The notes under the pieces: generated by a model | The model's database searches: none | What the model was told of the DNA's origin: nothing | What the model saw: only the letters and a program-made list of their open reading frames with translations | Position numbers and translations under genes: made by a program | Shown: one piece after another, positions 1 through 14,200 of the stretch | Layout: every line of letters begins with the position of its first letter | How positions within the stretch are numbered: position 1 is the first letter of the stretch | Source of the DNA: Paragonimus skrjabini miyazakii | Lineage: Eukaryota; Platyhelminthes; Trematoda; Plagiorchiida; Troglotrematidae | Length of the DNA: 64,000 nucleotides | Direction of reading: 5' to 3' | Assembly (NCBI GenBank): GCA_014338405.1 | Contig: JTDE01002870.1 | Span: 1 to 64,000 of the forward strand

Positions 1-1710
1 AACCTCTGCCGAGCGCGTACACACTATTTCGATAGTCTCTCCTTGTCCTCCGTCTTCCTGGCATTCGCAGCTTGCCCTTTTGTTCCTGAACGTTGCCTGT
101 GGGTAACATACTACTTGTGAGTAGTATACTACTCACAACGAAACTGCCTGTCATACAACACAAGTGCTGACTAAACGTCCGTTATCGTTTTCAAGGTTGT
201 AGTATTTGTACTTTCAAGGGTTTTAATGCTACTCAGATTGTCGACTATATTTGAGTCCAACAGCGACCGTATACATACTTTACTTGGAAACGAAACACCG
301 AGCTCCAATCACCTTTCACCAAGATAGCTGAGAACGGATCTTATCTTACCACACTGAATCCCATTTGTACCGAGTTGGTAGATGCTTTCCGGTTGTCTAG
401 ATGGCTTTCACAACAAAGACATATAGTTACTCCTGTTAGAACCCGAGATGAGTATGCTGAAACAAGTGTTTAGTAATTAGTAAAGGTTTATTTCAAACTG
501 AGAATTGAGATACGATGCAACCCGTTCTCAAACATTCCACCGATAGTGGTGACTCAAGTGTTGACCTGTAAAATTAAGTTTTATTTCACTCGCTTTGGTC
601 TGAAAACACTATCGAGTATTCAGGACAGAAGTGGGCCGAACAAACTATTAGTAACTCTCGGTAGATTTAGATCATACAGTGATATTAAAATGAAACAACT
701 ATGGCTGCAAAAAAAGTATCAAGGTCCACAGTAGACAAATACGGGTAAATGGTAAAAAAGAGATATAAACTGTAGTCTGTTTATAATCTGTGTGCAATGA
801 GTCAGAATAGGGTTTTTGGCAAGATGAGTTTGATCAATGGTGTCCAGTAGGCTACTACTATTCAAATATTGTATGAAACTGCTCCATGACTGTTCTACCT
901 AGTGTAACGCATAAGTCGGCCGTCTTTCTTCTGATTGTCAGCTACACTTGTGGACCAACTTTGGGACTCCGCGTACTGTGGAGATATCTGGGGATAGCGT
1001 TCTTCCGAAATACAGGTTCCAGCAACTATCCCGTAAAAGGAAACAACAGAAACAAGCATGAGTCAATCGCCCAGTAGGCCCAGAATACGACTTACTGAAA
1101 CGGAAACTAAAATGGTGCCAACAACACAGCAGCACGCTCTGTCACGCAGTCTAAATTCAACGCGTGTGCACTAGCTGGTTTCAACCGTACGTTACACTAG
1201 ATCTCTCTTTCTGGTCCCATGGACAGAAGTAGTAACTGTATATCTCTCAGTTAACAGAACTGATAGGGTTTACTTACTACGAATTAGCATGGTGGTCACG
1301 ACTCTTGGCGGGCAAACAGAAGACACGAACAGTAACTGGTTTTCAAAAATTACATATGAACTGGTCAAAATCGCCTTGAAAACATTTGGTGAATTTGCAA
1401 CACTGTTTGACGAAACGACTGTTGTATTCTTTATGCTTCTGCCTAGCTAAATACCACATCCAGAGCACATTGCAAGACTCAATAACAAACTGCCAACACA
1501 ATCACTCTCCTGTACCAAGGTGGGAATACACATATCACCACTGGGTCGCTCACTTCTGCATATGTATCTTCTTGGTTCCTTCTTTAAGTGAAATTCGGAC
1601 ACACTGCTTCGACTTCCATATTTCAATTGTTCGTCGAATATTTTCTACTTTACTAATCAGCAGTTTTGTACATATGGTAGTTTCGAAGAAACTCAATGGC
1701 GAAAAATTTG
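1..1710. other. No gene seen
   Basis: Only short open frames on both strands, with no recognisable domain. No repeat that recurs in the window was noticed. Confidence 0.5.
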
Positions 1711-1791
1711 GACACTTACTGGATTCGAACCAGCGACAGCCATAGCCCTGATTTTTCACGTTGGGCTGTCTTCTAAATTAGCAACTCTGTC
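1711..1791 (-). repeat. tRNA-like segment (SINE or tRNA pseudogene)
   Basis: On the minus strand CTGGTTCGAATCCAG forms a perfect T-arm with the pol III B box GGTTCGAATCC. AAGTGTC after it pairs only in part with GACAGAG 81 bases upstream, and the anticodon arm (AGCCC/GGGCT) has a 14-base loop. A functional tRNA is unlikely; a tRNA-derived repeat is the better reading. Confidence 0.35.
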
Positions 1792-4644
1792 AAACTACTA
1801 CTTAATAGTATACGTTCACTCATCAGCAGTGACGTTGGTGGGTTCCAATATAAACTGCTTTAGAAATCCAGCCGCAGCAGTCAGTCTGTTGAATCACCTG
1901 GTGAAATTTATACTTTGCCAGCTGGTATAGAGAGTTCCACGGTACAGAGTTTAATCGGACAAACTATTGCAGGTGCAATATGTAGCACGTGAGAAGTGGG
2001 GACCGAATGAATAACTTGTTCACTAAACACTTTACGACAAACAAATATCGCGTTCTCCTATTCACTCTGGACAGCTCATGCATGAACGTGGGATTGTGTC
2101 AAGTCTGATTGACAGAAACTGAGTTCAGTTGCACAGTTTATCTTTGCCAGGCTGAATGCTACAATCCATCTTGTCCAGTTTTCCTCGGAGAGTGTATTGG
2201 AAATGTAGTGCAAGTGCCAACAGTGCCAGTTTGAGCATCTCGTAACAAATAACATTATCGTACCGTTAGATAGCCGAAAAGTGTTAAGTCAATACTTTGG
2301 CCCTTTATATTTGAGGTCAGATTACAATCATAATTCAGTAGCGCATGTCAGGATCTGTTGTTCTGATCCGAGGCTACATTCATCATGATTGTCCGTCCTT
2401 TGAGTGCATCGAATCGTATCAAATTTAGGCGTACCAATTGGCTGAGTACATAAATTTGACCATATATTTCTGTTCGGATGTTGAAAACGGTTGTAAGATC
2501 GGTGGTAGTGTTTGCGCATATACGCGCCTGTAGGCATGAGACATCACTTAAAACGAACTACAGAACACGTAGTCAGCGTCCTTCTAATCAGTCACGGACT
2601 AGTGGCGTTTGGTTTGACTACACTGAAAATGAGATAAATCTCGTTGATTAGTAACAGACTTGAAGATGCGCTTACAGAATTAACCCACTTCTTAGGCTGC
2701 TTTGTTTAGACAACAGCCTCCGAAGTCGTCAGACAAACTGCTTGTCTACATATTATTGTATAAAATTCATTTTGCTTGCACCTACAGAAGTTCGCAGTGA
2801 ATATGCCAATAACAGTAGACATCTAATCTACCCAGCCGGTAGTTAGTATCAGCCCAGATACATTGAACAAACAGGATTGACACCATTGTCGTCAAGTAAT
2901 TTTCTCACTGAACTACATGTGAAGCAGACTCGAAAAAGCTCTATTGACTAAGCGCCAAACTAAGTGAGAAGCTTATCTTGTATTCTTTCCCAACAACCAG
3001 TATAAGCTCCTACTGATATCTGTTTAAGTCTCATCTGAAAACTCCTACTTGAGCAAACTGGCCAAGTAGTATTCATGATCAAGGTATGCTCACTGATACA
3101 TAGTTCAATGAATAGTGTATACATTGCAGAAGACCTTTCCAGTTTTATCTAGCTATACTTCATGACGTAACTATTGAACCGTTTAAAATCTGACAGATAA
3201 TTTCTTAAAAATTAAGTCAAAAAATGTATATTTTCATATTCAAACTAACTGACATCACTGACGAGAAACGAATTAAACACTTTTTAAATTGTCAACTATC
3301 TCAGAAATAGTAATACATTTCGAAAATGACTGTACATGATTGTTCAGACCACCAAGGCATTTACAGCCTGTTGATTATCCAAACTGGAACCACAGTCTAA
3401 ATTATGCCAACATTAGATCAATTTCACTTGTGCGTTAAGCATATACACGAAAGCATATCGTATCTGCTCTGGTTTGTCAACATACAGTAAAGGATGACTG
3501 GCTATTATAGATTTAGCAACTTCTAACTATGGACGTATTGCTGATTATCATGAAATGAAACGGCGTAATCTGGGTTTCACTATCCTAAAATTTCATGTAA
3601 AGAATAAGTATGTTCTTAACATAAATTCACGCTCTCCATACGAAACAAGTTCGGTACATAGTGCTTTTTAAAATATTCTCGTAAACACCTTGCCCCAATC
3701 AAGTCGTATACTTTCTCGTGTAAAATGATCCCACTGTTGTGTACCAGCTAAATTTATACACGATCGACACGAAAAATGTAGGGCACTTTGCACATCTGCA
3801 TGTAGCACCAAAAAGTACACGAGTTTGTAGTTGTCCTATTTTATTGCTGATGTACATAAATGACAGGTTAACCTAAAGTTCGCCAATCTAGTAGTTTGGT
3901 TCGTCAACGAAAGAACAACTACAGTTTCCTCGTTGCGATCTATCAGTGTTATGTCAAACCTACGTGAATGAAAACCAACAGTACTTCCATAAGTCGCACT
4001 TATTTTTCACGGTGTAACAGCTCCCTCGACTTATAGTGTGCGCAGCTGGTTGAGGTGAACTGGGATTGTTGTTTAGCATTCATCTGTTTTATTGTGTTGA
4101 AGGCTGGTCACGATGTCCGGCTTGTTGTAGCTCACAGTCGCTACCTAGCGAAGACTTGTCCAATGGTTGCTAGTTCCGGCTGTTCCGGTGGCTGATGGAG
4201 CAATCCGCATTCAGTTGGAAAATTCGCGTTTTCATCTGTTATGAAAGACAGAGAGACATAAATAGCAATCTTGCTCTTCTATCCCTAGGAAAACGACGTT
4301 AAATGTTCAAACATTTATTCTCGCGAAATGAAGATGCAGTACAACGTACTCGTTCACGCTTAGCTAAATACGGAATGGACTGAAAGTGATCTCTAAGTTC
4401 AAACAAGATATAGCACACAAGTATGATTACCAGCTTCAAATCTACAGTCCCATCATCTTCAGAATTCGAAAAGTGTTCCTAACCTGAGCCAGAACATAAA
4501 ACTCGGAGGCTTATCCCGTCTTAAGTTGATGTGTGCCGCTTTGTATCGATTTCCCCTCAAGCGAGTAGCCATCAATGGACAAGCGTGACGTAACCGACCA
4601 ATCAAGTCATCGCCAATTCGACTGACCAGTGACCTAGTTTATCT
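1792..4644. other. No gene seen
   Basis: AT-rich, with no frame above about 70 codons and no recognised motif. Confidence 0.5.
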
Positions 4645-4758
4645 TTAATAAGTCTGATCGATATCTCGATCTAACTCTATTAACTCCTTATATAATTGTA
4701 CCGACCTGAAGATGAATAATCGAAAACATAGGTTCGCCTATTATATGTCTTTGTTCTA
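4645..4758 (+). repeat. Dispersed repeat, copy 1
   Basis: TTAATAAGTCTGATCGATAT through ATAATTGTACCGACCTGAAG to ATATGTCTTT is repeated at 30127-30223, which lacks a short CCTT-like piece and an internal 15-base piece. The CTGAAGA..GAAAAC stretch resembles a decayed hammerhead core, but no matching stems remain. Confidence 0.85.
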
Positions 4759-5942
4759 ATAATACCCGAGTCAAAATTGTTTCAAATAAGTTCGAACTGA
4801 AAGGGATTACCAAAAACAGGCTTCTTAACAAAATCAGGTTAGAGAACGTCACTAACACATCGCTATAGCCAGTACAATTTAAACAATTTTCATACTAATG
4901 ATCGTGAGTGCTTGTGTACATGTGTACAATTACACTAAACGCAAAGATAAAACTAACCTTGATACGTTCTTGTTTGAATGAGAGTTCCCAAACAGAAACT
5001 TGACGTAAGTCATGGAGTGTTAAATTCTGGTCATCGCTACCAATTTTACAGAACTCATCCAACTGATACTGTCGGGTAGACTGTAGAAGAAGTGTGCCAA
5101 CCACGGTGAACGAATGGAGTATCTTTAGTCAGCGAGTCACAATGATTGCCAGGGAACTCATTACGTGTGTACACAGGGTGTACTGAACAACGAATGTGAA
5201 ACTGATATTAATGGTACCAACAATTCACTGTTCTATATGCACAGAAAATTAATTTTAGGTCAAACCCATTCAGAAATTACCATGCAGGTTATTTTATTTC
5301 CACCAGTCCCTTATCATGCTACTAATTGTCATTGGAATGTTTTTTAGAGCAGGTTAGATATTTTTTCTGCTATACAGTTATAATAAAGGACAATTTCAAC
5401 TAGTGCTGTAAGATATTGTAAGCTAGTCTTCTGCGCCGTGCAAAATAATCTCGAGAATAGGGGAAACTGATATTTTAATTAAAAACATCTTACTAGTAAT
5501 GTAACTGCTTTTGATTTGCAGTGTATCAGACCTTCATATGTAGAGGCTTTTCTGGTTTCTCTAGGATTACTACCTCTGACAGACTTAGTGGTATTAGATG
5601 GAATATGTTTCTGACCAAGTGAGTAGTCATAAATGCAGAGCAACTTGTGAGCAAACGTTTTATAAGCTCATACGAGACAACAGTACAAACTGCGTTCATT
5701 CCGTGCTACGGACTGACAGATAGAACCAAACACACAGAACGTAACCTGCTGGAACCTGTGTAAAAAATGTTGATACATACGAGCCAGTAACCTCTTTTTC
5801 GTGACAAGCCTGTTTATCCCTGTACAGTTATGTTACCAGTTGACTGGAGGTTGGAGTTAGGTCAAGCAGGTAGATTATACATACCAAAGTTCAGGCCAAC
5901 CTCAATGTTGAGAGTATCTTCGTCTATTGAATAACGACCAGG
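4759..5942. other. No gene seen
   Basis: Nothing recognisable between the dispersed repeat and SINE copy 1. Confidence 0.5.
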
Positions 5943-6187
5943 TGATCGGATAGTCTCAAAAACGAATGTGGCTGAAACTGCACTCATAAGAATTTTGTTG
6001 TACCGAGTGTGTGATCAACATGGTTGTCTCATGAAAATTGTGGCCGGAGTTCTAGCCGTGGCAAGGATATGTACTACTGACGAGATCTAATGAGAGCAAA
6101 ACTGAAGTCTAATGCATCACTTCGAAGGAGGCTGACTGAAATTCCAATGAAAATGCGATAACCATAATCAACTGTGAATGATGTTGA
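5943..6187 (+). repeat. tRNA-like SINE family, copy 1 (with ribozyme relic)
   Basis: This copy aligns over most of its length with 32418-32693. Shared blocks are GATCGG near the 5' end, CATGGTTGTCTCATGAAAA, GGCCGGAGTTCTAGCC (a B-box-like segment), the hammerhead block at 6071-6115, and a shared 3' end TGATGTT. No open frame of note runs through it. Boundaries are estimated from where similarity stops. Confidence 0.7.
6071..6115 (+). ncRNA. Hammerhead ribozyme relic in SINE copy 1
   Basis: GTACTA, then core CTGACGA, a stem II with loop AATG and one A-G mismatch, then AAAA in place of GAAA, a short stem III (ACT, loop GA, AGT), cleavage base C and TAATGC. The G12-to-A change hits an invariant catalytic residue and stem I has a mismatch, so this copy should be inactive. 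It supports the ribozyme of the copy at 32576 because base pairing is largely kept. Confidence 0.65.
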
Positions 6188-7734
6188 ACTTATATCAATC
6201 GGGTCCCCTACCACTTGAATATTGAATAGCAGTTGGTTGAAGATAATTGAAGCAGAAATACAATGATGATCACAGGTTAGAAATTAGACACTGTTGAAGA
6301 CGATTGTATTAGGATGAGAACAATAGTTTCAGCCCAGAAATAGTAGCCATGGTCTAAAATATCGGTGAGCAGAAGATGAATCATGCTAGAAAACGTGTGT
6401 TTGACAGTCGGATGTCCAGTACTCTTGTTCTCATTAGGAATAAATGTTTCTATGAACATAAATGAGAAGTTTAGACTGGAATATGATCCTGTTCTATGGA
6501 AACTCTTACAGTATGACCAAATGTGTGATAGTTTGTTTATAAAGAAAACGCCGGAATCGAACTTGATACAGTAACAAGAGTTTGTAAGCAGTAGGTAAAT
6601 TTGACTGAATTGGGGTGTAAACCCAACTTTTCTTTCTTGTGTGATAGGTCTGCTGAACACTATTCAAAGATTCTCACATTAGATCTCGGAAGACCACGGT
6701 TTGTAAAAGTTGAATGTAACTACTGGTATATCGGTGTATCAAGCTAAAGTTGCCCAAATATCTCGAAACGATATAAATGAACTGGCACGCCAATTCTGAC
6801 TGATCACCAGTTACTGAGGTCTTTCATTCAGAAGGTGGACTCTGATTTATTCGAACTCGTGGGGAAACACTTTGGATGATGATTGGAGTTCAAGAGATTT
6901 GTACTAAAGCTAGACCGTACGCCATACTAGTTCATTTAGAATGCTAACACGAGAGCTCCATAATGTATACGGCTCAAGTGCGCGCTATATATTCATTCAT
7001 CAGCCGTGCGAAAGTTCTATAAATGTCATGTGAACGTTCCTTGTTCAACTTGTAACACTCAACAGTGGTTATTGTCAATCAGAAATGATTAGTATTTACC
7101 AACTGTTACTGTCTGAAATAGTTCTAACGCAAACTAACTTCACAGTGTGGTCAAACAGTTGATGTGCTAATTTGCTTATGATTCACACAGTTAGTTCACG
7201 GTTCGTTTCTAGCAACATGTCATCAATCTTCCAATCTTTCTTGTTTCATTATTCCAATCATTAACCACATTAGGTCACTCGGAAATTCGGGTGTGCCAGT
7301 TAGATGGTACAACCGGTGTAAACAAATCGGGTTAGAACAGAGGGAGAAAGAGAGGAAATTCTACCATTCTGATTGTCCAAATATGATCTGATCAATTCAA
7401 CAGCAAACTTTATAAAACCGGAAAAAAGTTGTACGGGTGTTAAGGATTTTGAGTGTTGAAGTTCGAATTTTTTCCGTTCTCTGGAATGAACCGAACCACC
7501 AATTTATGTGGAAACTATCACGTAACCATTATCCTTTTCTGGAACATCGAATAAATCAACAAGTTTGTAAATTAACTACAAATTTAATGTGGAAATTCCA
7601 ATTGGTTCAGGTTTTAAACTAATGGGAAAGTAAAATATTGATAAATTTTAACAGTTTGATTCACCGTCAGCTTTAGGTCAAAAACGATAGAACTATCCCA
7701 GCGACAACACTTATGTTAAGAATACTTTACAGAA
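6188..7734. other. No gene seen
   Basis: A 127-codon minus-strand frame at 6277-6660 has no recognised domain or splice context. Otherwise empty, apart from the small hairpin at 7684-7695 next to PLE-A. Confidence 0.45.
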
Positions 7735-8230
7735 GAAGGTAATTGACGAGAATCGTCAACTTTTGTGCACACACCGCTAACAGTCTCCGCCGGATCAACA
7801 TGCCTTCCCCAGTGACCGGATGCTTAGGGGTTTGGATACCGTGATAACTCAGCGAGCAAAATGATCGGGTCAATAGTGGGACTTGTTGTCGGGGTGGGCC
7901 TGGTAGTCGGTGACACCGGATTCCATTCTCTGACGCTTGCTTGGCTATCGGCTCGTATGACTGATTGACTAAATCATTTGATGGGGTTCTCCCGCAACGA
8001 CCGACCCAGGCACCCATTTGTTTTGTCGATTTAAACGCCACAACAGCTACACATGAACTGATAAGCGATATGTGAAACGGAATGTGTAGGCAAACCACAC
8101 CCGGTGTTGTGGACAAATGACGGGAATGGCACAGAGATTGTTCGTTCGACAAATCAACACATGATGTAATTGCTTCAACATCACCATAAACAAAACCACT
8201 CACTTTCCCATAACACTGATCCAGGGACGC
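7735..8230 (-). pseudogene. Penelope-like element A: GIY-YIG endonuclease relic
   Basis: This is a more decayed minus-strand PLE fragment. The DNA before the endonuclease (rc of about 8040-8110) aligns base by base with the same part of PLE-B, and one frame reads SVSHIAYQFMCSCCGV, the GIY-YIG start. Further on, SQSVIRADSQASVRE and TIDPIILLAELSRYPNP match FTQSAERTDSQRS and NVDPTRPFTVLLRHPNP of PLE-B. Upstream, FVYGDVEAITS looks like the RT-endonuclease linker. Frames switch and stops occur throughout, and the 177-codon open frame that spans the region is not the original reading frame. No RT core is seen. About 45 bases after the end of the endonuclease a small perfect hairpin (GATAG, TT, CTATC; plus-strand 7684-7695) sits where PLE-B has its ribozyme and may be its remains. 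Confidence 0.7.
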
Positions 8231-11200
8231 CACGGTTGCCAATGCTGAGTTTACGTACAAAAAAATACCATTTTATGCCAGGGTGCACCCCAGTGTTCCT
8301 TCCAGTATTTTTCCCCTGTCTCCTCAGTACTAAAATACCTGCCTCTGTCAGACTCCGACCAAGTAGCATAGTGTGAGCTTTCATCCCCACCACACTATCG
8401 TTTCCATTAGTAAGTTTCCAGCTGATAAAACGAAGAGGTTTTAACTCCGGTAAGCAGACGACAAGTTGCTTTGAATGCAAAATTGAATGACTTACAATGA
8501 TATCCAGGTCATCAAAATTCTACATGAAATGAAATACATATTGCTTTGGAAACTAGATGAATGAAAGTTTGCCACGACGAATTGGTATACTGATCATGAC
8601 AACTGATTATAAACACTGACTTCGTTTATTCTTAGAATACACATCCATGGTTACGGGAGACATTGGTACGAAAGAAAGTCTGAATCCTGAAACCATACGC
8701 TAATCAGGACGATAACCTATGGCTTGATTTTATGAGACGCTGTCAACGTTATGTGGAAAGAATTTTTCCAAAAAATTGGTCTAACCGGCGGTTTGTTTAT
8801 TGCTTGAATGCATTCGCACAATACCAAGGGGATGTGTCTGGTGGTTATGCTAGTACACGAGTTCAATTTGTTCTGAAGCTGTCTGCGTTAGTCACTTTCA
8901 CCAGCCTACCTATTTGATAATTTGGTTCTAACAGGAAACCGCTAAAAATAGCAACTTTCAAATGGAGATCCATGACGACTTCACTGGGAATGTATTGACC
9001 ATGGGCGTGTGTGATTATTATCGTCTTCCCCTACAGCACTAAGTTATCTTGCCAATTCTAACTGACTCGATGTCCCCAATAACAGTTGTCACCATGTCTC
9101 CAGAAGAAATTATGGTTAGAAATTTGTCAAACGCGTCTATCCCATCGGGATGTTTAGGTTAATAAACAACCAATGCTATTCCACCTCTCATTCAATTCAA
9201 CTCTGTTCCTGGAGTAACGTGGCAAAAGCTAGAACCATGGTAACACATGATAATTTAGTAACACGACTGATGATGTTACGTCCCTATCTCTAGCTGGATG
9301 CTTGATACAGTGACTTGACGTGTAAATAGTCATTGGTTGGTTCAAATCAAAAGAGATAGTAGGCTTTGAAAGTTAGCATAATCAGTTAGTAAACCGCATT
9401 AATTAAATCAAAGTAAGTATACTTTTCAATGACTGACTATTTTACGCGAATACTTAGGGTGAAAGTCAACAGTACGTCCGTGAACATGTGGTAACATGTA
9501 ATGAGGTAGATTGGATATTTTCCTACACTCTTTTTTCGATCGTGTTTGTTTAGAGACCACCAAACTAAAACTCAAGCAGACAATACAATAAACTTCACCA
9601 TATTTTACAAAAACCAAGTTGTATGAACGTCATTAATCGTACAACTGACTACTAACAGCCAGACTAATTTGGGCGGACCAGATGGCAAATCTGTATATAT
9701 TCAGCTTACGCGTTCGTACAAGACTATCATGGGGAGACGTACGATGTACGACAGCTGGTGTTCTTATAGTTAGTGAACTATATATATAAACATTTTTGTT
9801 GGTCGGTCACCAACCTTCACACTTGATTACAAATGAGGCACTTAGTTCAAAACATTGCTACCTGTAACCAGGTGTGTTTTATCGTCGGTAGAACATTTTA
9901 TAGTATTCTGGCTGATTTCTGCGACAGATGACCATTACTGATTGCTTGTCACTGGTTTTCTGCTTAAATTGCAACAACCGCCTTTTGAGTACCAATTATG
10001 TGCAACAGGACAGTTCAGATTGAATCTACGTTCGTTATTGTATATACCATAACCTCTCTTGTTGAACTGGAAGTGAGATGCAAATATCTAGTCAGCTTAA
10101 AGCATATTTTCTTGACCAGCCAAAATCAACTTTTACAGCTCCTGTAACCGGAAGCTATTTTTAATTTTCCTATTTTACCAAGAACTCTCGGCATCCACCT
10201 GCATTTTGTTGCGAAAAACACAGTATTGTATAAGCCAGTCTGTTAAATGTATACTTGCCTGGTTGACGGTAGTTCTGTTTTAACGTTGGTCTTCGGCGGC
10301 ATCGGTTCCCTAGTCAGCTACGAACAGTACATTTTAACGTAAAAAAAGGGTTTATTATGATTTCTCATAGATTCACATCAACTCGATTGAAGGCGTCTTT
10401 AGATTTCACCTAGCGTTATATATCTTGCCGTAGAGTGTGCAGTAATTATTTTGTATGAGGGATTGTGCCCACCGAAATTAATTTATCGGAATCGTTCAAC
10501 ATTCCTCTATTGATATCTGCTGGTAGCACTAAACTGCCTGGTCATAACGCTGACTTAGCCTAGAGATTTTATGTTCAGAAAATTATATGGTGTGAATATA
10601 TAGTTGGCCATACGACATTGTTATGATAGGTATAGATCCTTTTATCATTTCGAGCATAGTGACCACTCCTAGAAAACGCTTTAATGAACCTACCGTTGGT
10701 GACACATACTGTAAAATCCTAAAAGTAGGCAAACTGGTTTAACTTTAGAACATTCCTTGTGAAATATAGGGTACACATATAATTACTTCGGAGGTCGCAT
10801 ACCCACCAGTGAAACACCAGAAACAGGCAGCCATCACCGTGCATCGCCCACATGATCGCATTTGAGTCAAGTGACTGAAAATCTCAATGGTCAGCAACAC
10901 TGTACTATACTCATCGAGTAACCATCAACTGTGAATGTGTGCTCAGTCACTCCTAACAAGACTTGAAAAGTTGAGCGAGTCCGAAGACTATTCAACACAG
11001 ACAGAAAAGCTCTACGGTATGAGCTACTACGGAGCAACCATCCCTTTCAGATCAACATTACATAAACTTTGTCACTTTTCAACCTCTCTAAGTATGTTGT
11101 GAGAATTGTTTGGAAAACGAACGCATACGATCAGGGGCTCAAGTTGCATTCTGCCTTAAGTGAAATCCTGAAGAAAATATGACTACAGTGATCCATACGG

Positions 11201-14200
11201 TTTGCATGTTACATACTGACAATTGGGGTCTATTCATCTTGGACCGACGCGCTGGCATTCATGTTGCAACATCATGAGTTAAAGTCCCATTTTTAAGAGG
11301 CAACAAACTGAGTCCACCTGTATATGTTCAGGGTGGCTGAAGTACAATACGTGTAAAGGGGTGATATATCTGAATCACAGTAAATGAATCATATTAAATG
11401 GAAGCATTCCGAGGAAAAGGATTGTACTACCATAAACTGTCATTTTTTGCCTGATCTGCTGGAACGAATGGACATGCTTTTCAGAACGGTAGACAACACT
11501 TATCAGTGATTTTTGAAATCATCTTCGATGGTTTAAGATGTTGCTTGTAGCTAGAACTCGAACAACATCGAGTGGAATGATTAAAGCCTGAAATAATTAC
11601 TGGTCACTAACAGGTCTAATTGCCAACAATTTAATCCTGTGTAATTCCGAGATTACCATAAAGTAGACCAATCAAAACTGTCGACCAACATGCGGACAAA
11701 ACAGTGGTCAATCGCACGGACACATCACGCTGACAGGAATATCAGCGGTTTCTTCATGGTAAACAAACCGTTCGAAAAATAATAACATCCCAACAGAATC
11801 TCACCCTTTACATAACTTAACAAGCAACCATATCTCTGCTTATCTGTAAAGAGTAGCCTGAATAGTCATCAACGGAGGAAATACTAAACCTTGATTCAAC
11901 TGCTTCATCCGGTGGATTACACCACAAGCGGTTAGCCGCATGGTGAATATGTTTGAAATGCGGGTGTAAGATGACTTAACACTAAGGAGATTGTGCAATA
12001 CTTCATTGTTGAGCCATAATGCTGACAATCTCTCTGGTGATTTGTTTGGACGATGAAGGAATTTCATGCAGTCATGATCAGAAGCAGTTGCGAAATCTGC
12101 TCTAAACGATTATCTACAATGATCGGTCACATTTAATGCTTCTCTCTTAGTGTAGGCGTAGATACGTTTTGTCGAACTGAGACAACGACTAGTACACAAA
12201 ACATGATTACTATTTCCTAAATTAGAAGATACATATAAGATTGTAGTTAATGGAGTGTGGAATATGGACTGTAGTTAATGGAAATCTGAGTAAAAACAAA
12301 CGTAGTGAAGCATCTGATTTCGAATATTCCATTAACGAATATTACGTTAATTTGTTTCTGTTCGCCTACAACGACAAACTCAAACATAAGAGCAGAAGAA
12401 ATTCTGGCATTCCGATACGAGATTGGAATAGACGTGAAGTGACGCAATCATAGTTCCATTAAGGAGGGCATATCACCATGAGTTGCTTAAATTAATGCAT
12501 GGCACAACAGCTGACATATTTCAAGGTCACTTTGATCAAGTCAATTTGATCAGTATGGAGACCGAGAATGAAACGTCCGTATTACACGATGAACTTCCTG
12601 TGAAATTATTAGCAACACTATAGAAAACACCCCAAATAATTGTGCATAGTTTATCAGCAATAATATTTTTTATGGTGTCTCATATAAATTTGTCCTCCTG
12701 TTGATAGGAGTGACGTTTAAGATTTAAGAAAATATTGTCCGTTTCATCACGGAAGATGGTGGGGACTACGTTTAAACCAGAGGGTATGAAATTATGTCCA
12801 AATGATTGCTAGATGCAGAATCACGAAAAATGGTTAATCACATGTATTTCAAGTCAATATATGAAAGTATTCCGTTCATAAGAACTGATGTAGAATCTCT
12901 CCAATTAATAAATTAATACGAATCGGCTGCAATCTGTACTTATCCAATGTCTTCCGATAACCAATGCACGGCACTGTTGTGGTTTTACTCTCTCCGCGTA
13001 GCCCGTCCGAATGCCTCTGAGGAGGCCAATACTCATTTAACTGTCAGACTATCCGCAATCGCTCGCGTAGATTGAATAGAATAATTCCCCTAATAAAAAA
13101 ACTGGGTATTCTTATGCTTTCAGCAAAACTGGTTTATTAAAATACCGCAGGAGAGTTAGAGCAAAGCAAGTCAAAGTACATAACACAAACTCAGCGATAT
13201 TCATGATCAATGCAATCGGAATGTTTAGATGTTTCATAGATCTCAAACGGAGAATAGAACGTTCACCTGGAGGCCAGCAGAAACTGACAAAATTACAACA
13301 TATTAGCTCTATCCACTGTCAGACTCGTGATATAATTGATCTAAACGAAAGGTTATTGACAATATCGACTATTGGTGAAAGGAGCCAAACGTAATTCAGT
13401 ATTCATCGATTGCTCCATTTAAAACAATGAATTTAACACCCACCACTCCATGCAAACAGAATGATAAATTTGTCTGACTAAAACAGTGAACTGTCTCATC
13501 TGAATGAGATCATTTTGGTCAAAATCTAAGTATGTCAGATGAATTCGAAATGTTTGACACCCATGGTAACATAAAGAAGTTTTTTGGAATGTTTTGGATG
13601 AATAGTTTTCAAGTTGGTTCGGGTTAAGATGTGGTGGCTGCTTCCCATGTTTTAATTTTCATGTAAGCATCTATTTAGGTCTCGCTGATTTGTTAACAAT
13701 GTGGAAAGCAAGTCTGAGTATAGTACTTTAAAGATAGTAGAAATTGGAGACTTAGATTGAGGAAAATTCTTCCGCAGTGTCTTCTTACCATTTTTGACTT
13801 GCTTTCAGTAAACCCCATAATTTCTAAATACCCNNNNNNNNNNNNNNNNNNNNNNNNNNNNNNNNNNNNNNNNNNNNNNNNNNNNNNNNNNNNNNNNNNN
13901 NNNNNNNNNNNNNNNNNNNNNNNNNNNNNNNNNNNNNNNNNNNNNNNNNNNNNNNNNNNNNNNNNNNNNNNNNNNNNNNNNNNNNNNNNNNNNNNNNNNN
14001 NNNNNNNNNNNNNNNNNNNNNNNNNNNNNNNNNNNNNNNNNNNNNNNNNNNNNNNTAACTATGCTTGAGTCAACAAAACAACATTAATACTCATGTATTC
14101 TACAGAACTTACGGCGAACACACAGATTTGACGGCAATTAGTTAAAGACTAGTGAGTTAGTGTTGTGGTTAGTTCAGGAATGAGGGAGCCGGGTTTGTGG

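Noticed and set aside
1711..1791. Functional tRNA gene on the minus strand.
   Set aside because: Only the T-arm is convincing; the acceptor stem is mismatched and the anticodon loop has 14 bases.
7727..8260. 177-codon minus-strand frame as an intact gene.
   Set aside because: Alignment with PLE-B shows that the true endonuclease frame is different and broken, so the long frame is a by-product of the relic.
13757..14068. Open frame reading through the N run.
   Set aside because: Most of it is unknown bases, so it is no evidence of coding.
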